NCBI RefSeq assembly: GCF_029603155.1
Contig: NZ_JAPMUA010000003.1
Span: 186,001 to 250,000 of the forward strand
Length of the DNA stretch: 64,000 nucleotides
Origin: Galbibacter pacificus
GTDB lineage: Bacteria; Bacteroidota; Bacteroidia; Flavobacteriales; Flavobacteriaceae
Reading direction: 5' to 3'
The notes beneath the pieces were generated by a model. That model made no database searches, had not been told where the DNA came from, and saw only the letters and a list, made by a program, of their open reading frames with translations. Positions 7,737 through 16,751 of the stretch are shown here, piece after piece. The position numbers and the translations under genes are program-made. How positions within the stretch are numbered: position 1 is the stretch's first letter; the number at the start of each line of letters is the position of its first letter.

Positions 7737-8174
7737 ATGGCGGATAATAGAAACAAAGCGGAAAAATCAACTTCTCCTATTGATACGACCATACCAAAAG
7801 TAACAGGTGTTGGAGGAATATTCTTTTGTTCCGAATATCCGGACAAAACGAAAAAATGGTACGTTAAAAATCTGGGAATTGAAATCAATGATTGGGGTTC
7901 ATCGAGTTTTGAGTCCAGAAACCTTCACAATCCTGATACGATAAATTCGCTCCAATGGAAACCTTTTAAAAACGGCGATAAATATTTTTCACCTTCAAAA
8001 AAGGACTTTATGATTAACTATCGGGTTCAAAACATCGAAGGGCTTTTGTGCAAGCTAAAAGAAAATGGGGTAACCATACTTGATAATATAACGGCTTATG
8101 ACGGGATTGGGAAATTTGCCCATATCATGGATTTGGATAACAACAAAATAGAATTATGGGAACCCGAAAATTAA
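7737..8174 (+). CDS. VOC/glyoxalase-like protein
   Basis: From ATG 7737 this is 145 residues; an in-frame GTG at 7713 would add eight residues. The core begins VTGVGGIFFCSEYPDKTKKW, followed by YVKNLGIEIND. It continues to FMINYRVQNIEGLLCKLKENGVTI and ends AHIMDLDNNKIELWEPEN. That ending, with Glu near the C-terminus (ELWEP), is the usual second metal-site strand of glyoxalase/bleomycin-resistance proteins. A single VOC module, so it probably acts as a dimer. Substrate unknown. Confidence 0.8.
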   Translation: MADNRNKAEKSTSPIDTTIPKVTGVGGIFFCSEYPDKTKKWYVKNLGIEINDWGSSSFESRNLHNPDTINSLQWKPFKNGDKYFSPSKKDFMINYRVQNIEGLLCKLKENGVTILDNITAYDGIGKFAHIMDLDNNKIELWEPEN

Positions 8175-8196
8175 GAGAACAGGGTTCCGATAAAGC

Positions 8197-8934
8197 ATGT
8201 GTTTAATGACCTTTTACATTTTAGTAATTATCTTTATTGCTACACTAGTCCGTTCCACCTTTGGTTTCGGGGAATCTTTGATTGCTGTTCCATTGCTTGT
8301 TCTTTTAATGCCTATCGAAATTGCCGTTCCGCTTTCTGTACTAATTTCGATTTTAATTGCAGCATTTGTAGTGGTGCAGGACCGAAAACAAATACATTTT
8401 AACAGTGCAAAATGGTTGATAATTTTTGCAGCTATGGGAATTCCGATTGGATTATTACTGCTGGTTTACGGAAATGAAAACCTGATAAAATTAATTTTAG
8501 GATTCCTTATCATTTTATACTCAATTTATTCCTTGTTTTCTAAGGACCGTTTTAAATTAAAAACTGATAATAAATTTTGGTTGTTTTTCTGTGGGTTTTT
8601 TTCAGGCGTATTTGGGGGAGCATACGGCCTAAATGGGCCTCCACTTGTCATATATGGAAATATGCGTAATTGGACAGCTAAAAATTTTAGGGCTACTTTG
8701 CAGGCTTATTTTTTGCCTGCAAGCACTATAGGAATGTTTGGCTATTGGTACAAAGGGCTTTGGGTTTCGACAGTCACATACTATTTTTTGATTTCTATTC
8801 CGGTCATCGTTCCTGCCATTCTCCTGGGAAGATATTTTAACCGCCGATTAAAGGATGGTACGTTTTTAAGATATGTTTATTGTGGTTTAATTGCCGTGGG
8901 CATTGTATTATTAGGGCACTCGTTAAGAAGGTAA
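8197..8934 (+). CDS. TauE/SafE family membrane transporter
   Basis: A 245-residue very hydrophobic protein with about seven or eight membrane helices. The repeated family motif appears early (TLVRSTFGFGESLIAVPLLVLL) and in the middle (GFFSGVFGGAYGLNGPPLVIY). Members of the TauE/SafE (DUF81) family are proposed exporters of sulfite, sulfonates or related small organic anions. No sulfur-metabolism genes are nearby to support a particular substrate. ATG 8206 is an alternative start. Confidence 0.85.
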   Translation: MCLMTFYILVIIFIATLVRSTFGFGESLIAVPLLVLLMPIEIAVPLSVLISILIAAFVVVQDRKQIHFNSAKWLIIFAAMGIPIGLLLLVYGNENLIKLILGFLIILYSIYSLFSKDRFKLKTDNKFWLFFCGFFSGVFGGAYGLNGPPLVIYGNMRNWTAKNFRATLQAYFLPASTIGMFGYWYKGLWVSTVTYYFLISIPVIVPAILLGRYFNRRLKDGTFLRYVYCGLIAVGIVLLGHSLRR

Positions 8935-9057
8935 CGGAATTGAAGAATAAAAAAGGAAGCTTAAAATGCCCATATAATTTAATTTCTTTATCTTTAGGAG
9001 AGATTTCCCTCTCCCCTGCACTACACTATAACGTACCATTACTTAATATAAAAACCA

Positions 9058-10623
9058 ATGAAAAAAATAACCATGGTATTTTTGTGCATATCTACTTTTC
9101 TTGGATGTGTACAAAATAAAACGGAGGAAAAACAAACAGCAAGTTCTTCATCCACTGAAAACGGAGGAAGCCATTACGAACAATTAGCGAGCCTGCCTTT
9201 TGAAAGCGGGTATCCGACCGAAGAGAACAGTTCTAAAATTTTAGCCGATGAATTGTACTTTCAGCGGGCCACACAAGTATATTTATGGGCCCTGCCGGCG
9301 GTAAATATGTATGCCATGAAAGAAGGTTTGGGAAAAACCTTTGGCGAAGGCTACAATGTAATATCGGTTTTTGAAAAACGCTTAAAGCCCAATACGGTTA
9401 TTACCACACCAAACTCAGACGTTATTTATGCACTGGGTTTTGCCGATTTAAGTAAGACCGGACCATTGGTGCTCGACGTACCACCCATGCTCCAGGGATT
9501 ATTAGATGACTATTGGCACAGGCCTTTACAAGGCCCCAAAAGGCCCGACGGCACCCATTTCTTGGGCGACATCGGCTTCCCCGGGCCCGATAAGGGAAAA
9601 GGGGGCAAATATATAGTTGTTCCCGAGGGGTATAAAGGAAAAGTCCCCAATGGCTATTTTGTATATACCAGTAAGACCAATGGTGTTTTTATTTTTCAAA
9701 GAGGCTTTTTTAAGTCGGTGGATAATTTAGAACCCGGGATAAAAGGCGTAGAAGGGATAAAGGTTTACCCGCTGGAAGGTGAGGCAAAACCTATGGATTT
9801 CCAACATGCTTCAGATATCGACTCATATGCATTATTTTCTCATGATGCCAGTTATTTTGAAATGCTGGACCGCTTTATCCAAAGTGACAAGGTAGACGAT
9901 GTAGATCCCTATATGCATGGAATGCTTGCAGCTATTGGTATAAAAAAAGGCAAAAAGTTTAGCCCATCGGCCCATGAAAAAGAACTGTTGGACAAAGCGG
10001 CCGAAACGGCCTGGCGTATGGCCAAGAATATTTCGGCAAATTTTGATGAAGAAAAAGATGGAATTTGGTGGAAAGACAGAAAATGGGTCGCCCACGCACA
10101 TACCAAGATAGACGACTTTATGCACACCTTGCTCGATGAAGAGTTCAGGGACCGGGAAACAGGCCATGTAGATGTAAACGCCAAAGCACATATGTATGTT
10201 AACCATTATTCCATTAGTACCGGAATGATGTCGTCTATTGTCGGGCTTGGGGCCAAATACGGAAATGCCTATAAAGACAGCGACGGAAATTATTTAATGG
10301 GGGAGAACACCTACAAAATAACCTTTCCGCCCAATCCGCCCGCCAAGCTATTTTGGTCATTGACACTTTATGATGCTGCAACGGCCTCGGGAGTGGATGC
10401 AGAAGGGCAGGAATACCCATCATTAAACTCCATGAACGATTTGGTTAAAAACGATGATGGTTCCTTTACTTTTTGGGTGGGCCCGAAAAAACCCGATGGA
10501 AATGTAAACTGGCTTAAAACCGTTCCCGGAAAAGGCTGGTTTAGCTTGTTCCGATTTTATGGGCCCGACCAAGCATTCTTCGACCGTGAATACAAGGTGG
10601 GGGATTTTGAAAAAGTGGAATAG
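9058..10623 (+). CDS. DUF1254/DUF1214 domain lipoprotein, long form
   Basis: A 521-residue protein with a lipoprotein signal (MKKITMVFLCISTFLGCVQN, lipid on Cys17). DUF1254 covers roughly residues 60-210 (RATQVYLWALPAVNMYAM, TTPNSDVIYALGFADLS, GPLVLDVPP). DUF1214 covers about 395-505 (FPPNPPAKLFWSLTLYDA, PDGNVNWLKTVPGKGWFSLF, FRFYGPDQAFF). The biochemical function of these domains is unknown. The upstream leader has a small hairpin (GGAGAG 8997-9002 with CTCTCC 9009-9014). A second, shorter relative and an outer-membrane barrel follow on the same strand, suggesting one transcription unit. Confidence 0.85.
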   Translation: MKKITMVFLCISTFLGCVQNKTEEKQTASSSSTENGGSHYEQLASLPFESGYPTEENSSKILADELYFQRATQVYLWALPAVNMYAMKEGLGKTFGEGYNVISVFEKRLKPNTVITTPNSDVIYALGFADLSKTGPLVLDVPPMLQGLLDDYWHRPLQGPKRPDGTHFLGDIGFPGPDKGKGGKYIVVPEGYKGKVPNGYFVYTSKTNGVFIFQRGFFKSVDNLEPGIKGVEGIKVYPLEGEAKPMDFQHASDIDSYALFSHDASYFEMLDRFIQSDKVDDVDPYMHGMLAAIGIKKGKKFSPSAHEKELLDKAAETAWRMAKNISANFDEEKDGIWWKDRKWVAHAHTKIDDFMHTLLDEEFRDRETGHVDVNAKAHMYVNHYSISTGMMSSIVGLGAKYGNAYKDSDGNYLMGENTYKITFPPNPPAKLFWSLTLYDAATASGVDAEGQEYPSLNSMNDLVKNDDGSFTFWVGPKKPDGNVNWLKTVPGKGWFSLFRFYGPDQAFFDREYKVGDFEKVE

Positions 10624-10718
10624 ATTTTTATGAAAGACCGCGGGCTTTTCACCATAGGCGAGTGTTTATAATAAGGGTTATTTTTTATATAAGGCATTAA
10701 ATTTTAAATACATAAAAT

Positions 10719-11804
10719 ATGAAAAAAAGAGGTATTATTCTTTCCATATGCTTGGCAATTATTTTAATTGCCTGCAAAGACCAGAAAAAGGAAACAGACA
10801 AAGAAAAGACCGCAACAACAGAAGCAGCGGCAAAAGATGCTACAGTGAGTGTGACTAAAGATAATTTTGCCTATGCTATGGCAGATTTGGCCATGCAAAA
10901 GGAATTTGTACAGGGGGCGGATAACACTTGGAATCATCACCGCAGACCGATGCCTTTAGATGAGCAACCGGCCCCATTAATGAATAGGGATACCGATTAT
11001 TCCTTTGCCATTCTCGATGGAGGGGGCGATGTGGCTATTACCCTTCCCGAAAACGATGGTCGATACATGTCTCTGCATGTTGTAAACCATGATCATGTTA
11101 CGGTAGACGTTTTATATGGCCCTGGCAGGTATGTAATTCCAAAATCTAAAACAACCGATTTCTTTTGGGCTAATGTGCGCATGCAGGTAAATCCAAAAAG
11201 TGAAGAGGATATTAAAAAAGTTAATGGGTACCAGGATCAATTAAAAGTTGAACATTTAAATGGTTATAAGCCCAAATCTTTTAAGGTAACCAACTGGAAC
11301 ATGGACGAGTTTAAAAAAGTGCTAGACCATTATGTAGAGATAGCCGGAAAAGAAGGGGTTCGTGGTACTATGGGAACAATAGACAACCCTGTATCCCTAG
11401 AAGCCAGAAATCGAGGAGTATCTATTGCTACAGGACTTCTACCAGACAAAGATGCGGTATATCTTACAGAAAAGTATGAGCTTAAAGATGGCGAGACACA
11501 TAAGGTTACATATCAAATACCTGAAATGAGAGATCCAAAGCTCGGCTTCTATTCCATTACCATATATGGAGATGATCAATATTTAAAAACAGATGAAGGT
11601 TCTAACATTAGTAATTCGGAAATTAAATTAAACCCCGATGGTAAAAGCTTTGATATTTACTATGTTCCTAAAGATAAATTTGACGATGTCAAGCAAAACA
11701 ATAAGCTTTTAATGCCAACACAGCCGTTTTGGATCTGCTTTAGGATATATATGCCTTCTGATGGCGTAGTAAACGGGAATTATAAATTGCCTGAAATTAA
11801 GTAA
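10719..11804 (+). CDS. DUF1254/DUF1214 domain lipoprotein, short form
   Basis: A 361-residue protein. Its lipoprotein signal MKKRGIILSICLAIILIACK gives Cys19. A Lys/Glu/Ala linker follows, then a DUF1254-like part (NRDTDYSFAILDGGGDVAIT, LHVVNHDHVTVDVLYGPGRY) and a DUF1214-like part (YQIPEMRDPKLGFYSITIYG, SFDIYYVPKD, PFWICFRIYMPSDG). It is a divergent paralogue of the preceding gene, 95 bases away. The two may work together at the envelope; no reaction is known. It is followed by a barrel gene after 21 bases. Confidence 0.8.
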   Translation: MKKRGIILSICLAIILIACKDQKKETDKEKTATTEAAAKDATVSVTKDNFAYAMADLAMQKEFVQGADNTWNHHRRPMPLDEQPAPLMNRDTDYSFAILDGGGDVAITLPENDGRYMSLHVVNHDHVTVDVLYGPGRYVIPKSKTTDFFWANVRMQVNPKSEEDIKKVNGYQDQLKVEHLNGYKPKSFKVTNWNMDEFKKVLDHYVEIAGKEGVRGTMGTIDNPVSLEARNRGVSIATGLLPDKDAVYLTEKYELKDGETHKVTYQIPEMRDPKLGFYSITIYGDDQYLKTDEGSNISNSEIKLNPDGKSFDIYYVPKDKFDDVKQNNKLLMPTQPFWICFRIYMPSDGVVNGNYKLPEIK

Positions 11805-11825
11805 AGATTATACTATAGCAATGCA

Positions 11826-12671
11826 ATGAACTTGAACTATTGCTTTAAAAAACACCCTTGTACTTTTAATAAATTTGTTCTTACAGGGGTGTTTTTATGT
11901 ATCACTTTAACAATAAATGCTCAATCCGAAACAGCCAATAAACAGGAAATGTCCGTTGAAGAGTTGAGCAAACAAAGGCAAGACCCTGTAGCGGGCATCA
12001 AAAGCATTTACTTTCAGGATGTAATTTTATCAATTGGCGAGGGTACTGCCCATTCGTTTTCCATACAGCCGGTCTTCCCCATCAGGATAGCCGAAAACTT
12101 AAAAATTATATCATATACCATTATCCCCATCCAATATGTCCCCCCTCTTGCTCCGGGACTGGGATCTAGTTTTGGTTTGGGCAATATTTTAATAAATGGC
12201 TATTTTTCGTCTATACAAAAAAAGGGAAAGTTTAGTTGGGGCGTTGGTCCATCCATTCAGTTGCCGACCCGAACCAACGAAAGCCTAGGGAGTAACCGCG
12301 TAAGCATAGGGCCATCTGCACTTGTGTATTATGCAGGCGATAAATTTTCCGGCGGGGCAGTTGTACAGAATTATTGGTCTTTGGGAGGTACGGGCATTAA
12401 TAAGGTAAACTTGTTTAGCTGCCAGTATATAGCATATTACAATCTACCTGAGGGATGGTTTTTAGAGAGCAATACAACAGCTCAGGCAAATTGGTTGGCA
12501 GACCAAGGGCAAGAATGGTTTATTCCTGTTGGTGGCGGGGGAGGAAAGACCTTTAAAATTGGCGATGGAAAGCTTTTTTATTGTGCTACGGCACAATTTT
12601 TCTATAATGCCGTTAAACCTGATATTGTTGGAGATTGGGAGGCAGTATTACAATTTCAGATTATTTTTTAA
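11826..12671 (+). CDS. Outer-membrane beta-barrel protein (MetA-pathway/transporter-like)
   Basis: A 281-residue protein with a signal peptide ending at about INAQ. The linker VEELSKQRQDPVAGIKSIYF is followed by alternating beta strands typical of the Phenol_MetA_deg/transporter-like barrels: HSFSIQPVFPIRI, ILINGYFSS, FSWGVGPSIQLPT, GPSALVYYAGDKFSGGAVVQ, and a final strand AVLQFQIIF ending in Phe, as outer-membrane barrels do. Such barrels are often encoded beside DUF1254/DUF1214 proteins. The cargo is unknown. Confidence 0.75.
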   Translation: MNLNYCFKKHPCTFNKFVLTGVFLCITLTINAQSETANKQEMSVEELSKQRQDPVAGIKSIYFQDVILSIGEGTAHSFSIQPVFPIRIAENLKIISYTIIPIQYVPPLAPGLGSSFGLGNILINGYFSSIQKKGKFSWGVGPSIQLPTRTNESLGSNRVSIGPSALVYYAGDKFSGGAVVQNYWSLGGTGINKVNLFSCQYIAYYNLPEGWFLESNTTAQANWLADQGQEWFIPVGGGGGKTFKIGDGKLFYCATAQFFYNAVKPDIVGDWEAVLQFQIIF

Positions 12672-12752
12672 TGCCATAACAAAAGGGAGTTTTATTTAGT
12701 TAAGCTTTTCAATTAATGCTACAAACTATATCTTTATGTTATATAAAATTCC

Positions 12753-14774
12753 ATGGAGCATAATATTCCCAAAAAGTTTAAAACCAACCTAATTAGCTAT
12801 AGCAATTATTTTTGTGTTATGGCCATCTATTTTTTGGTATTGTTGTTACTAACAAGGGTCCTTGAAATTATACTATATCAAAATAACCATTCTTTGCCGG
12901 TTAACTTTTTTGTTTTAATAAAGAGCTCTTGGAAAATAGATTTGATATTTTGGATGCGAAACATCATTATATTTTATACAGCATTTGTCATAGTTTCATT
13001 TTTTTCTTTTAAACTATCCAAATTATTGTTCAAGACAATGATGGTTATGTTTCTTCTTTTAGAGCTCTTGTTTATTTTTTATTATAAATCCACGCTCGTA
13101 TTATTGGGGGCAGATATATTTAGTTATTCATTTAATGATATTTTCCAAACGGTTGCTTCATCGGGAGGCATTGTACTCATGGCCATTATTTCCTTATTAA
13201 TATACGGTTTGGGGATAGTTACAACTTTAAATTTTTTCAGTAGAAAAGTGAGATTGCATTTAAATGCTTTTCCATTATTTTCCATCCTTATAGGTTTAAC
13301 ATTTATAGGCAATATGATAGCTTTAAAAGGTAATCATTTAGATTTTGCTAATAATATCATTACCAATAAAACACTGCATTTTATAAAATCAACCTATCAT
13401 TATTATTATCCCTATAATAATGAAACGGATATCTATGCCGAGGCTTATTTAAAAAATCCATTTTCTAGTAAAGCGTTTCGGAAATTCGAATATTCGCAAG
13501 TTTCGAATTTTCCATTTCTTCATAAAAGTATAGACGAAGATGTGCTTTCTCCTTTTTTTAGTACAAAAAAAAATAAACCGGATATAGTTTTTATAATCGT
13601 TGAGGGTTTGGGAAGGGCTTTTTCTGGAGAAAATGCATATTTAGGCAGTTTCACGCCTTTTTTGGATTCTTTGGCACATAATAGCCTGTATTGGAATAAT
13701 TTTTTAAGCAATACCGGTCGTACTTTTGGTGTTCTTCCGTCACTTTTTGGATCGCTCCCATTTGCAAAAAACGGCTATTTGGACATGGGAGAAAACATGC
13801 CCCAACACCTATCCCTAATCAATTTATTAAAAAACCATGGCTACCATACCAGTTTTTATTATGGAGGAAATGCATCTTTTGATCAGATGGACGTCTTTTT
13901 GGAAAAAAATAAAATCGATGCCGTTTTTGATGAGAGCACATTTCCAAAAACATATAAAAAACTGCCAAGTACAAACAACTTTAGCTGGGGTTATGGAGAT
14001 AAAGAACTATATCAATATTATTTTGAAACAAAAAGGGAAAAGAGTACACGGCCACGTCTGGATATAATCCTTACCATATCAACGCATTCTCCTTTTAAAA
14101 TCAACAATGCATCTCAATACACAAACCTGTTTGAAAAACATTTAAGCAGCCTCGAACTTTCCACAAAAGAGAAAAACGGTTATAGGAATTATACCGATCA
14201 ATATACAACTATTCTATATGCCGATACTTCCATAAAACAGTTTTTTGAAAGTTATGAGAAAACGGCCAATTTTGAAAATACAATTTTTGTTATAACCGGT
14301 GATCATCGCTTGCCTGAAATACCCATGCAAAATAAAATAGACCGGTACCATGTGCCACTTATAATATATTCCCCTATGTTGAATAAAAGTTCGGCGATTT
14401 CTTCAATTTCTTCACATTTTGATGTGGCCCCCAGTATGATTAATTTCTTGTCCCATAATTACCAAATAAAAAAACCAAGGGTGAACAGTTGGTTGGGTTA
14501 TGGATTGGATACTTTAAAAAGTTTTAGAAATCAACATCAAATCCCACTGATGCAAACAAAGGTCGATTTTGTTGATTATTTGGTAGGGACCTATCATTTA
14601 AACAATAATACTTTGTATAAAATGAATGGTCATATGGAAGAATATATTATTGAAAACGACACCCTAAAAACTCAAATAAAAGTAATGTTCGATAATTTTA
14701 AGAGAAAGAATGCTGAAATATCAATCAACAAACCAATACTCCCAGATTCTATCATTGTTAAATACCTTCCTTAA
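12753..14774 (+). CDS. LTA-synthase/MdoB-like phosphoglycerol transferase (sulfatase fold)
   Basis: A 673-residue protein. Five membrane helices fill roughly residues 15-190, followed by a periplasmic alkaline-phosphatase-superfamily domain from about residue 270. Key segments: PDIVFIIVEGLGRAFSGENA (metal-binding Glu), NTGRTFGVLPSLFGSLPF (likely nucleophile Thr), LTISTHSPF and FVITGDHRLPE (metal-binding Asp-His). This is the layout of LtaS/MdoB enzymes, which transfer phosphoglycerol or phosphoethanolamine to envelope glycans. It lacks a companion OpgGH set, so the acceptor is unknown; the polysaccharide operon downstream is a possible partner. Confidence 0.85.
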   Translation: MEHNIPKKFKTNLISYSNYFCVMAIYFLVLLLLTRVLEIILYQNNHSLPVNFFVLIKSSWKIDLIFWMRNIIIFYTAFVIVSFFSFKLSKLLFKTMMVMFLLLELLFIFYYKSTLVLLGADIFSYSFNDIFQTVASSGGIVLMAIISLLIYGLGIVTTLNFFSRKVRLHLNAFPLFSILIGLTFIGNMIALKGNHLDFANNIITNKTLHFIKSTYHYYYPYNNETDIYAEAYLKNPFSSKAFRKFEYSQVSNFPFLHKSIDEDVLSPFFSTKKNKPDIVFIIVEGLGRAFSGENAYLGSFTPFLDSLAHNSLYWNNFLSNTGRTFGVLPSLFGSLPFAKNGYLDMGENMPQHLSLINLLKNHGYHTSFYYGGNASFDQMDVFLEKNKIDAVFDESTFPKTYKKLPSTNNFSWGYGDKELYQYYFETKREKSTRPRLDIILTISTHSPFKINNASQYTNLFEKHLSSLELSTKEKNGYRNYTDQYTTILYADTSIKQFFESYEKTANFENTIFVITGDHRLPEIPMQNKIDRYHVPLIIYSPMLNKSSAISSISSHFDVAPSMINFLSHNYQIKKPRVNSWLGYGLDTLKSFRNQHQIPLMQTKVDFVDYLVGTYHLNNNTLYKMNGHMEEYIIENDTLKTQIKVMFDNFKRKNAEISINKPILPDSIIVKYLP

Positions 14775-14843
14775 ATTGCTCTTGAACACAGTATGTATGT
14801 AAAGTTTTGCAATTGATGAAAATATTTTTTTTAAAAACACGAC

Positions 14844-16526
14844 TTATTCTAAGCTATTAAATGTATCGGTATAATTACCGGTAATAGTAATGTTGCCATT
14901 TTTTATTACGTTACCATATACGGTAATGGAAGAATCATTGCCTAAAAATTCTAATGTAGCGCCATTGTTTAAAATCATATTTCCATATATAACTAAACTG
15001 CCTTCAATTTGCAGTATTCCTTTGTTGTTTACAATTAAAGCATTGTATGGGGCTTCTGAGGTTCCTTGTGCTAAGGTTCCTTTTATTAAAAAAGTTCCTT
15101 CACTATTTATGTTAATCCCCTTATTAACAGCTAGTGCGCCACAGAAAATTAAATGAGCTTTGGAGTTTACATTAATTCCCATCAAACTAGCAGAACCACT
15201 ATATGCTTCATCTGAATTAGAGTTTACGTTTAACCAATACCCCCCTTTAAATACAGGATAGTCAGTACAAACAATACCACTGCTCGAATCTGTTTCGGCC
15301 ACTGCTTTAAGAATTTTTAAACCGCCTTTTCCATCAGCTACAAAAATATAATCATTAGCACTTTTTACATAGTTTGCCGACCCTTCGAGATTTAACGTTC
15401 CAATGGTAGTTAAGTCGCTAATATTGTCGTTGATAGTATAGACCGAAACGCCACCGGCACCACTTGCTGCAAATATGTGCTTATCTTCAACAGAGACCGC
15501 ATTTGTAACCAAATCATTTGGGTCGATATTTTCCTTGGGATCGACTTCAGAAATTTTAATCGTAGTAATTTTAGAGCCATTATTTATATTGTATATGCCT
15601 ATACCTTTTGAGCCTTCGGCCACTAAAACATTATTGTCAAAAAAATCTATAGTCCGTTTTGCTTCTGCAATATCTTTACTTGTTGCAAAACTGTTGGTTT
15701 TGTTTAGGTTGCCTGCGTTGTATATATGAATTCCTTCTGTTCCGCTTAGCACAACAATTTTATTATTATAATTTCCTACAGCTCTTAAATCGGGCAAAGA
15801 AACATCATTGTCTAATTGTTGAGTTCCAAGGTTGTATTTTGCCAAGACCCCGTTGTCTCCAGAGACACCAAATATGCCATTGGTATTGGCAATTACATCG
15901 GTGGCAACATAACCAGGCATATCCATTAGACTTAGGTTTTCAGTTGGAAGGCCATCATTTAGCAACATTTTTATTAAAAATGCCGGATTTGTACCATCAT
16001 TGGCTATAGAAGGATTTGCACCGGCTATATATAAGGCGTTTTGGTAATAATCAATTGAACTTATATCGGTATTTGGGAAGATGGCCTGTAGTATAACCGA
16101 TGGATTAAGGGGGTTAGAAATGTCTATTACATCAATGGCACCTAAATAGGTGTCGCCTTCTACATTATAAGAAACATATGCATATGTTTCGTTAATTTCT
16201 ACATGTGTTGCCCTTAAAGTGGTTCCTTTGTAAACAGGTGCAGAAACCTCGGCAATTTGTACTAGGGGAAAGTCATTAGCCTTTAAATTTTCGCCAGGAA
16301 CGTTATTTGAGCTCTTTTCTGAAGATTCTTCTGGGTTTTTTTCTGGAGCACCTTTAATACTGATTACGCCTATGTGTTCTAATTTAACACGCTCGGAAAG
16401 ATTGTTATCAGTTAAGATAACATTACTTTCTCCCGGTTCTTGGATATCGGAATTGTCGTCATTAGACTGACATGCAACTAGTAAAACGAGGAAGGTGAGC
16501 ATGCCAATATTCTTTGCTTTTTTCAT
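14844..16526 (-). CDS. LVIVD-repeat lipoprotein with a beta-helix-like tail
   Basis: From ATG 16526 (MKKAKNIGMLTFLVLLVACQ, Cys19) this is a 560-residue lipoprotein; a further in-frame codon at 16580 adds a non-signal-like extension. Residues about 85-410 contain blade-like repeats of the LVIVD type (THVEINETYAYVSYN, YLGAIDVIDISNPLNPSVIL, NTNGIFGVSGDNGVLAKYNL), suggesting a beta-propeller. The last 130 residues are short Gly/Asn-rich rungs (NNKGILQIEGSLVIYGNMIL, NNGATLEFLG, SITVYGNVIKNGNITITGNY), typical of a right-handed beta-helix. Likely surface-exposed and binding in role. It is about 225 bases after the polysaccharide operon. Confidence 0.75.
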   Translation of the reverse strand: MKKAKNIGMLTFLVLLVACQSNDDNSDIQEPGESNVILTDNNLSERVKLEHIGVISIKGAPEKNPEESSEKSSNNVPGENLKANDFPLVQIAEVSAPVYKGTTLRATHVEINETYAYVSYNVEGDTYLGAIDVIDISNPLNPSVILQAIFPNTDISSIDYYQNALYIAGANPSIANDGTNPAFLIKMLLNDGLPTENLSLMDMPGYVATDVIANTNGIFGVSGDNGVLAKYNLGTQQLDNDVSLPDLRAVGNYNNKIVVLSGTEGIHIYNAGNLNKTNSFATSKDIAEAKRTIDFFDNNVLVAEGSKGIGIYNINNGSKITTIKISEVDPKENIDPNDLVTNAVSVEDKHIFAASGAGGVSVYTINDNISDLTTIGTLNLEGSANYVKSANDYIFVADGKGGLKILKAVAETDSSSGIVCTDYPVFKGGYWLNVNSNSDEAYSGSASLMGINVNSKAHLIFCGALAVNKGININSEGTFLIKGTLAQGTSEAPYNALIVNNKGILQIEGSLVIYGNMILNNGATLEFLGNDSSITVYGNVIKNGNITITGNYTDTFNSLE

Positions 16527-16751
16527 TGAGGCCTTTTTTAATTTTTTTTTGCATAAAACAGTATGAACAAAGAGTAACATAATCTATTTAAATATCTCTT
16601 ATACATACCACAGATTAAATCTTAAATTAAGGTATGAAAAAAAAACGTAAAAATAAAATTGGGTCTTTCCTTGGAAGGATTACGGAAGATTGCTTTCAAG
16701 CACTTGAAAAACAAATATCTTGAGGATTTATGGAAGCTAGGCCTTTTGAAA

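Noticed and set aside
15659..16009. Antisense open frames within the LVIVD gene and similar frames in other large genes
   Set aside because: They lie opposite well-supported genes and have shadow-type composition.
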